Below, one piece after another: positions 7,288 through 10,487 of a stretch of 10,487 bases of DNA. Within the stretch, counting starts at the first letter, position 1. The number at the start of each line of letters is the position of its first letter. The stretch is from the NCBI GenBank assembly GCA_031323845.1, contig JAVIYP010000080.1, positions 1-10,487 of the forward strand, given 5' to 3'. The notes beneath the pieces were generated by a model. That model made no database searches. It saw nothing but the letters and a program-made list of their open reading frames with translations, and was not told the DNA's origin. Source of the DNA: PUPG01 sp031323845. GTDB lineage: Bacteria; Bacteroidota; Bacteroidia; Bacteroidales; UBA7960. A program made the position numbers and the translations under genes.

Positions 7288-8727
7288 TCAATATGCTTTT
7301 GCCAGAACGGCTTCTTTGAAATAATGTGAAAGAATCTGTTTGTAAGAATAATCGCCGGCACCCATCACTGCCGCGCCTATCTGGCACAAGCCAACACCGT
7401 GCCCCCATCCGGCGCCTGTAAAGATAAACTTTTGCGGAACACCATGAGAAATTTCCAGGGGATCAACAACGAATGCCGCACTATACAGATGCGAGCGGGA
7501 GAATGCCTTCCTGATTTCCAATTCTTTACCAATAATCCTGGTTCTTTTGCTTCCTCTTATCATTAATTTGATCAGACGGCCTGAAACACCCCGCTCCAAA
7601 GGTTTAATTTCCAAAACATCTCCAACATCAATTCCGATCCGGCTCTTAAGCAAGGTTTTAACCTCCTGCTGGCTCATTGTTTGTTGCCACCGGAAGAAAT
7701 CAGGGGTTTCCAGGTCATAGTCGTTCAGCACCTGCGACAAGATTTGTTTGTCGGTGGTGTTGCAGAAAGCTTCGGGAGCGTTCCTGATCCATCGCTCTGC
7801 CTTTTGCTCCGTGTCAAGGTCTGTGTCAAAGTCTTTTGGAAGGCTCGGATGATCCACGACTTTTTCAAGATAAGGATGATAAACAGCTTCCCATACATTC
7901 TCAAAACGTTCGGAGATGCCGCCGCAGCATTTCGAATAGCGCGCATCGCACACACGGCCATCATACATCAGCACTTCTCCTGATGTTTCATCAATGGCCC
8001 GGCCGACTTCAGGAGTTGATGCCCGTGTAATGCCCTGGTAGCGCTGGCAATGATCATCGGCGCACACATCAAAATTATGATGGTCTTCACGGTCGTACCA
8101 GCGTATGTGCTCTTCATCAGGTTGATCCGGAGAGGTCTCATAAGGCTTTCCGGATCCTTTTTCAGGCTGTATATCGTCATCAGAGCAGCAGGGTTTATGC
8201 GTCCAGGAAGTGGCCGGTGCTCTGCTTTCTCCCTGCTGCCGTATAGCCCGGGCCTTTTCTATCTGTGCAAGCAGCCATGATCTTGAGATAACGGCATGCG
8301 CTTTCAGAAATTCAGCTGATGCGTTGGCATTCATTTCTGAAGAAATAACACTTTTAAGATAATCTTCTATGGGAAGAATATTGATGGCTGTGAGATGGCC
8401 TTCTTCGGCAATCACTTTCAGACTGCCGGTAAAATGCTGATCTTCCTGCCGCTCCCAATGAAAGTTGATACCGATGGTAACGTTGTTCAGCTCAAAAGAA
8501 GCATCGTCCTTATTCAGCGGAGCGAACAAAACCGGCAGCTGTATCATGCGGGTCCGTCCGTTCAGCTCCAGGCGATACGCCCCGTGCGGCAGCATTTCTA
8601 TGGCGCCCTTACCGCTGAACTCTTCACCGGTGCTTTCGAGGATGTAGGTACCATGCAGGCAGAATGAGATTTTCGGGGCAAACATTATGCCCACCTGTAT
8701 GTCCGTTTGTAGTTGCTGCATCTTCAT
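7288..8727 (-). CDS. SpoIID/LytB-domain protein, putative lytic transglycosylase without signal peptide
   Basis: The 479-aa protein shows SpoIID/LytB hallmarks: ILPIEDYLKSVISSEM with the presumed catalytic Glu131, then LKAHAVISRSW (141-151), VCADDHCQRYQG (221-232), KCCGGISERFENVW (266-279) and GAGWGHGVGLCQIGA (438-452). SpoIID of Bacillus and Clostridioides cleaves denuded glycan to leave anhydro-MurNAc ends, matching an AmpG-type substrate. His216, Cys222, His226 and Cys227 could form a zinc site, as I recall for the C. difficile SpoIID structure. No signal peptide or membrane segment precedes the domain (MKMQQLQTDIQVGIMFAPK), so a cytoplasmic location is predicted unless exported unconventionally. 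A hydrophilic, acidic, Cys-containing stretch (about 165-220) separates the catalytic helix from the CxxxxC motif. The usual GLSQ serine is Cys448 here. The start at 8727 is preferred, and M3 (8721) is possible. The gene follows the GNAT gene after 23 bp and is one base from the permease start, so co-transcription is very likely. Confidence 0.88.
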   Translation of the reverse strand: MKMQQLQTDIQVGIMFAPKISFCLHGTYILESTGEEFSGKGAIEMLPHGAYRLELNGRTRMIQLPVLFAPLNKDDASFELNNVTIGINFHWERQEDQHFTGSLKVIAEEGHLTAINILPIEDYLKSVISSEMNANASAEFLKAHAVISRSWLLAQIEKARAIRQQGESRAPATSWTHKPCCSDDDIQPEKGSGKPYETSPDQPDEEHIRWYDREDHHNFDVCADDHCQRYQGITRASTPEVGRAIDETSGEVLMYDGRVCDARYSKCCGGISERFENVWEAVYHPYLEKVVDHPSLPKDFDTDLDTEQKAERWIRNAPEAFCNTTDKQILSQVLNDYDLETPDFFRWQQTMSQQEVKTLLKSRIGIDVGDVLEIKPLERGVSGRLIKLMIRGSKRTRIIGKELEIRKAFSRSHLYSAAFVVDPLEISHGVPQKFIFTGAGWGHGVGLCQIGAAVMGAGDYSYKQILSHYFKEAVLAKAY

Positions 8728-8750
8728 ATTGATTCAAATTCTTGTTTTGG

Positions 8751-9695
8751 TTACTTTGGTGATGGCTTCATTTGTTTTTCAACACGCCAGAACACCCTGT
8801 CAATTCTTGCCTCCACAAAATGGGAATAGAATGCTATTGGAGCCACCCAGGGAATGGTTATTTTCTTGTAGCCCTGATCCTGCATGTCTTTAAGGCAGCG
8901 TTTGAGCAGTATGGTTCCGATGCCCAGGCCGCGCAAGTCGGGATGAGTGCCCATGGGTCCAAACCAACCGGTACCCTTATTGTTGCCGTTATGCACGGAG
9001 AATGCCTTTAACGCACCATCCTTAAAGGCGATATGCACCGAAGGGGGGTTGTCGCTCATGGCCATATCTACCTCGTTATTCCACAAAGCCCATTCTTTTT
9101 CAAGCAGTTTCCTCAATGCCGGAATGTCCTTATGCTGCGCACGGCATACCACCACACCCTGGTTTTTTAAGGCTTCCTCATCCTGAAGGGTGGAAAAATC
9201 CTTGCCGGTGAGCTCACAAAGCATGTTGACAGACTCCCCAAACTTTTTAAATCCATGCTTTTCGGCAAAGCAAAACGCTTCAGTGTATCGCGGATCGATG
9301 CCCGGCATGAAGTAGTTCAGGGGCACGTCATACCAGCGCAGGTATTCAGCCCCTTTGCTGACCAGCAGTTGTTCCGCTTTCAGATAAAGCGCCGTGCCGA
9401 CCTTCTTCCGGCGCCATTCCCTGGCTACGGCAAAAAGCTTCACGTAGCCAAACTCCTGTCCCCGGATGCTTCTCCTGACACAAAAAAGAAAGCCTGTGAT
9501 CTGATCACCTTGCAGGGCCGTGAAACAGAGTTCCGGATCGGCAAAAGGATCCCCGGTAAGTTTTTCCCTGAGCAGATCAGTGCCTATGCTGTCATAGTCC
9601 AGGTTGCTGTCAATAAAAGCAGCCATGGCCTCAAGGTCTTCGGGCCATCCCTGCCTGATGATCATGCTGTCATTTTTCATAATATCGCTGTTCAT
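8751..9695 (-). CDS. Tandem GNAT N-acetyltransferase, first gene of the SpoIID-AmpG operon
   Basis: The 314-aa protein has two GNAT folds. The N-terminal unit (about 12-165) has an acetyl-CoA loop at R96-K-K-V-G-T-A102 after the core strand GYVKLFAVA. The C-terminal unit (about 180-305) has a textbook R-G-L-G-I-G-T loop at 255-261 after WFGPMGTHPDL. The first loop lacks the canonical second Gly (VGTA), so the C-terminal unit may be the more active one, although both could bind acetyl-CoA. GNATs move an acyl group from acyl-CoA to an amine. The position as lead gene, 23 bp before the SpoIID gene, suggests an amino sugar, peptide stem or amino acid connected with muropeptides, but nothing in the sequence fixes the substrate. 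It has no signal peptide and is cytoplasmic. The start could instead be M6 (9680) or M11 (9665), because the first ten residues are not needed for the fold. Confidence 0.82.
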   Translation of the reverse strand: MNSDIMKNDSMIIRQGWPEDLEAMAAFIDSNLDYDSIGTDLLREKLTGDPFADPELCFTALQGDQITGFLFCVRRSIRGQEFGYVKLFAVAREWRRKKVGTALYLKAEQLLVSKGAEYLRWYDVPLNYFMPGIDPRYTEAFCFAEKHGFKKFGESVNMLCELTGKDFSTLQDEEALKNQGVVVCRAQHKDIPALRKLLEKEWALWNNEVDMAMSDNPPSVHIAFKDGALKAFSVHNGNNKGTGWFGPMGTHPDLRGLGIGTILLKRCLKDMQDQGYKKITIPWVAPIAFYSHFVEARIDRVFWRVEKQMKPSPK

Positions 9696-9814
9696 TGGCG
9701 GTGTTAACGTTTAAAGATGCACAGATCCCGTCACATAATATTGTTTATATTTTATAAGTATTTGTTTATCTGTGTTTTGTATTTATATCCAAGTTATGAA
9801 TGGATGTCAAAATT

Positions 9815-9846
9815 CAGATGAACAGATGTGCAAATGTGCAGATGTC
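9815..9846. repeat. Four-unit 8-bp tandem repeat (CAGATGTG-like)
   Basis: Units are CAGATGAA, CAGATGTG, CAAATGTG and CAGATGTC, contiguous with an exact 8-bp period and 1-2 mismatches each. Confidence 0.85.
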
Positions 9847-9852
9847 AGGTTA

Positions 9853-9892
9853 TTGTTTAATTGTTTAATTGTTTAATGGTGGATTCGTTTAA
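9853..9892. repeat. 8-bp tandem repeat TTGTTTAA x3 plus a diverged copy
   Basis: TTGTTTAA occurs three times exactly at 9853-9876, followed after 8 bases by TCGTTTAA (9885-9892). The segment 9885-9897 is the exact reverse complement of 10166-10178, linking this array to the CGATTAAA array downstream. Confidence 0.88.
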
Positions 9893-9944
9893 TCGTTGAT
9901 TTTTCACTTTTTTTACTTTTCATTTTTCCTTTTATCGGCCTTTG

Positions 9945-9997
9945 GCTTTTAGCTTTTAGCAAGAAAACCTGCTAACTGCCAAGAGCTAACAGCTAAC
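9945..9997. repeat. 7-bp direct repeats GCTTTTA x2 and AGCTAAC x2 in imperfect inverted arrangement
   Basis: GCTTTTA repeats at 9945-9958 and AGCTAAC at 9984-9997. The left arm (GGCC, TTAGC) and right arm (GCTAA, GGCC) are partly complementary, so an imperfect hairpin is possible. No T-tract directly follows that would make it an obvious terminator. Confidence 0.6.
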
Positions 9998-10096
9998 GGC
10001 CAAAAGCTGTTTTTCATTTCCTTCGAGCTTCCTAACAGGTTTCTCACTGCGTTCGAAATAAACCCTTGAACTTTAGCTGCTTACACCTCTTTCTCC

Positions 10097-10117
10097 CTTC
10101 CAGCTTCCAGCTTCAAG
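10097..10117. repeat. 7-bp tandem repeat CTTCCAG x3
   Basis: CTTCCAG, CTTCCAG and CTTCAAG are contiguous, with one mismatch in the third unit. Confidence 0.8.
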
Positions 10118-10159
10118 CTCCTTCGAACCTAAACATCCACAAAAAAACCACCAAATAAT

Positions 10160-10183
10160 CGATTAAACGATTAAACGATTCAA
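10160..10183. repeat. 8-bp tandem repeat CGATTAAA x3
   Basis: CGATTAAA, CGATTAAA and CGATTCAA are contiguous. Positions 10166-10178 are the exact reverse complement of 9885-9897. Confidence 0.88.
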
Positions 10184-10191
10184 CAATAGTA

Positions 10192-10223
10192 TTCTGACTT
10201 CTGAGTTCTGACTTCTGACTTCT
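10192..10223. repeat. 7-bp tandem repeat TTCTGAC, about 4.5 units
   Basis: TTCTGAC, TTCTGAG, TTCTGAC, TTCTGAC and a partial TTCT are contiguous, with one mismatch overall. Confidence 0.9.
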
Positions 10224-10286
10224 CTTCCTTCGAGCTTTTATAATCATCCCCTTGTGCGTCAAAATCTTCGACATGGGCGTTTCATA

Positions 10287-10341
10287 TTAAACAAACAATG
10301 CGTTCACCAGCTTCATGACCCCGGCATTGTCCACACAAACC
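10287..10341 (-). CDS. Possible 3' tip of an unidentified minus-strand gene, cut by the artefact junction
   Basis: Read on the minus strand, the bases just before the mosaic end translate to VCVDNAGVMKLVNALFV followed by TAA (10289-10287). The stretch is protein-like in composition and base use, unlike the neighbouring repeats, and would be the C-terminus of a gene lying upstream of the GNAT operon in the same orientation. With 17 codons no family can be named. Because it abuts the adapter, its linkage to this contig is uncertain. Confidence 0.35.
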
Positions 10342-10360
10342 CTGTCTCTTATACACATCT
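10342..10360. other. Synthetic Tn5/Nextera mosaic-end adapter
   Basis: CTGTCTCTTATACACATCT is the exact 19-bp engineered mosaic end used in tagmentation libraries. It is a hybrid of the natural Tn5 outside and inside ends, so it is not expected in a native genome. On the minus strand it encodes the telltale peptide VYKRQ. It is contamination, not a mobile element. Confidence 0.98.
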
Positions 10361-10487
10361 GCGGTAAACACCAGGCGTTCGCCCTCAATTAGCCGGATAC
10401 TTGAATCACCACGTCGAAAACCCGTGTTCAGCACAACTTCGCGATCAGGTTCCGGTGGTTTGGACAAGCTGATGCCGACAAGAGTCA
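10361..10487. repeat. Artefactual 127-bp copy of permease sequence at the contig end
   Basis: Identical to 6310-6436 over all 127 bases, directly behind the adapter, and running to the last base of the window. An exact length of 127 equals a common maximum k-mer size in de Bruijn assemblers, so it is probably the end vertex of a chimeric graph path. It should not be annotated as a gene. Confidence 0.95.

Larger units (their letters stand above)
9696..10286. other. Repeat-rich intergenic region upstream of the GNAT operon
   Basis: About 590 bp without a credible gene. It begins with an A/T-rich stretch (9717-9790) that should hold the operon promoter, though no convincing -33/-7 pair was found. 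From 9815 on it is a patchwork of unrelated short tandem repeats, each of 7- or 8-bp period, with a pyrimidine-rich tract (9901-9935). Stop codons occur in all frames. The block TTCCTTCGAGCTT occurs twice (10018-10030 and 10225-10237). Composition clearly differs from the flanking genes. Confidence 0.75.

Noticed and set aside
7211..7408. Upstream extension or overlapping ORF at the permease start
   Set aside because: The region is the coding end of the SpoIID-like gene. The permease start at 7286 directly follows that stop and matches the family's N-terminus.
9808..9833. Minus-strand promoter (GAATTTTG with an upstream TTG) for the GNAT operon
   Set aside because: The -7-like box has a mismatch, the spacing to TTG is about 15 bp, shorter than usual for Bacteroidota, and it lies inside a tandem repeat.
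9796..9876. 26-codon plus-strand ORF (starts MNGCQNSDEQ)
   Set aside because: It is read through the 8-bp repeat arrays, has no recognisable domain or start signal, and its content follows from the repeats.
9815..10223. CRISPR-like array
   Set aside because: Units are only 7-8 bp and contiguous, with no spacers of constant length and no cas genes.
10342..10360. Natural Tn5-like transposon end
   Set aside because: The sequence is the engineered mosaic end, not the natural outside or inside end, and no transposase or second end is nearby.
10282..10467. 61-aa minus-strand ORF spanning the contig end
   Set aside because: It joins permease-derived residues to VYKRQ from the synthetic mosaic end and then an out-of-frame tail. 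It is an artefact.
6310..10487. Genuine direct repeat or gene duplication of the permease segment
   Set aside because: Identity is exact, begins right at the adapter, stops at the contig end and has a length of 127, all pointing to assembly rather than biology.

Overview
This window reads as an assembled metagenomic contig from a member of the Bacteroidota, probably of the Bacteroidales type. The evidence is a C-terminal Por/T9SS sorting domain on the first protein, a DUF1343/NamZ exo-muramidase, a SpoIID-like protein without a signal peptide next to an AmpG-like permease, A/T-rich start regions without clear Shine-Dalgarno motifs, and intergenic DNA built from short tandem repeats. The rank below phylum is inference.

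Layout. Positions 45-1916 (+) encode a secreted, T9SS-sorted protein with an NAGPA (phosphodiester glycosidase) domain. It ends 5 bp from a convergent gene, 1922-3154 (-), for NamZ, an exo-beta-N-acetylmuramidase. A divergent intergenic region of about 290 bp leads to 3448-5313 (+), a lipoprotein that fuses a calcineurin-like metallophosphoesterase to a PQQ-type beta-propeller. Convergent to it is a three-gene minus-strand operon, in transcription order: a tandem-GNAT acetyltransferase (9695-8751), a SpoIID/LytB-domain protein (8727-7288) and an AmpG-like MFS permease (7286-5442). The last two are separated by one base (TGA-C-ATG). Upstream of the operon, 9696-10286 is non-coding and made of a patchwork of 7- and 8-bp tandem repeats.

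How the genes fit together. NamZ removes terminal MurNAc from glycan strands. SpoIID-family enzymes make 1,6-anhydro-muropeptides, and AmpG-type permeases import them. The best reading is therefore a peptidoglycan turnover or salvage locus. The cytosolic salvage enzymes (MurQ, AnmK, MurK, NagZ) are not in the window. The NAGPA protein and the phosphoesterase-propeller lipoprotein may act on other envelope or environmental glycopolymers, but only proximity supports that.

The right end is not natural. Positions 10342-10360 are the synthetic Tn5/Nextera mosaic end, and 10361-10487 is an exact 127-bp copy of 6310-6436 from inside the permease gene. This is a library or assembly chimera. Sequence beyond 10341 should be discarded, and 10287-10341 (the 3' tip of an unidentified minus-strand gene) treated with caution.

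I found no defence system, CRISPR array, insertion sequence, tRNA or rRNA. The most unusual real biology is a roughly 195-residue Ig-like insertion in the predicted periplasmic TM5-TM6 loop of the permease, and the apparently cytoplasmic SpoIID-like protein coupled to it.
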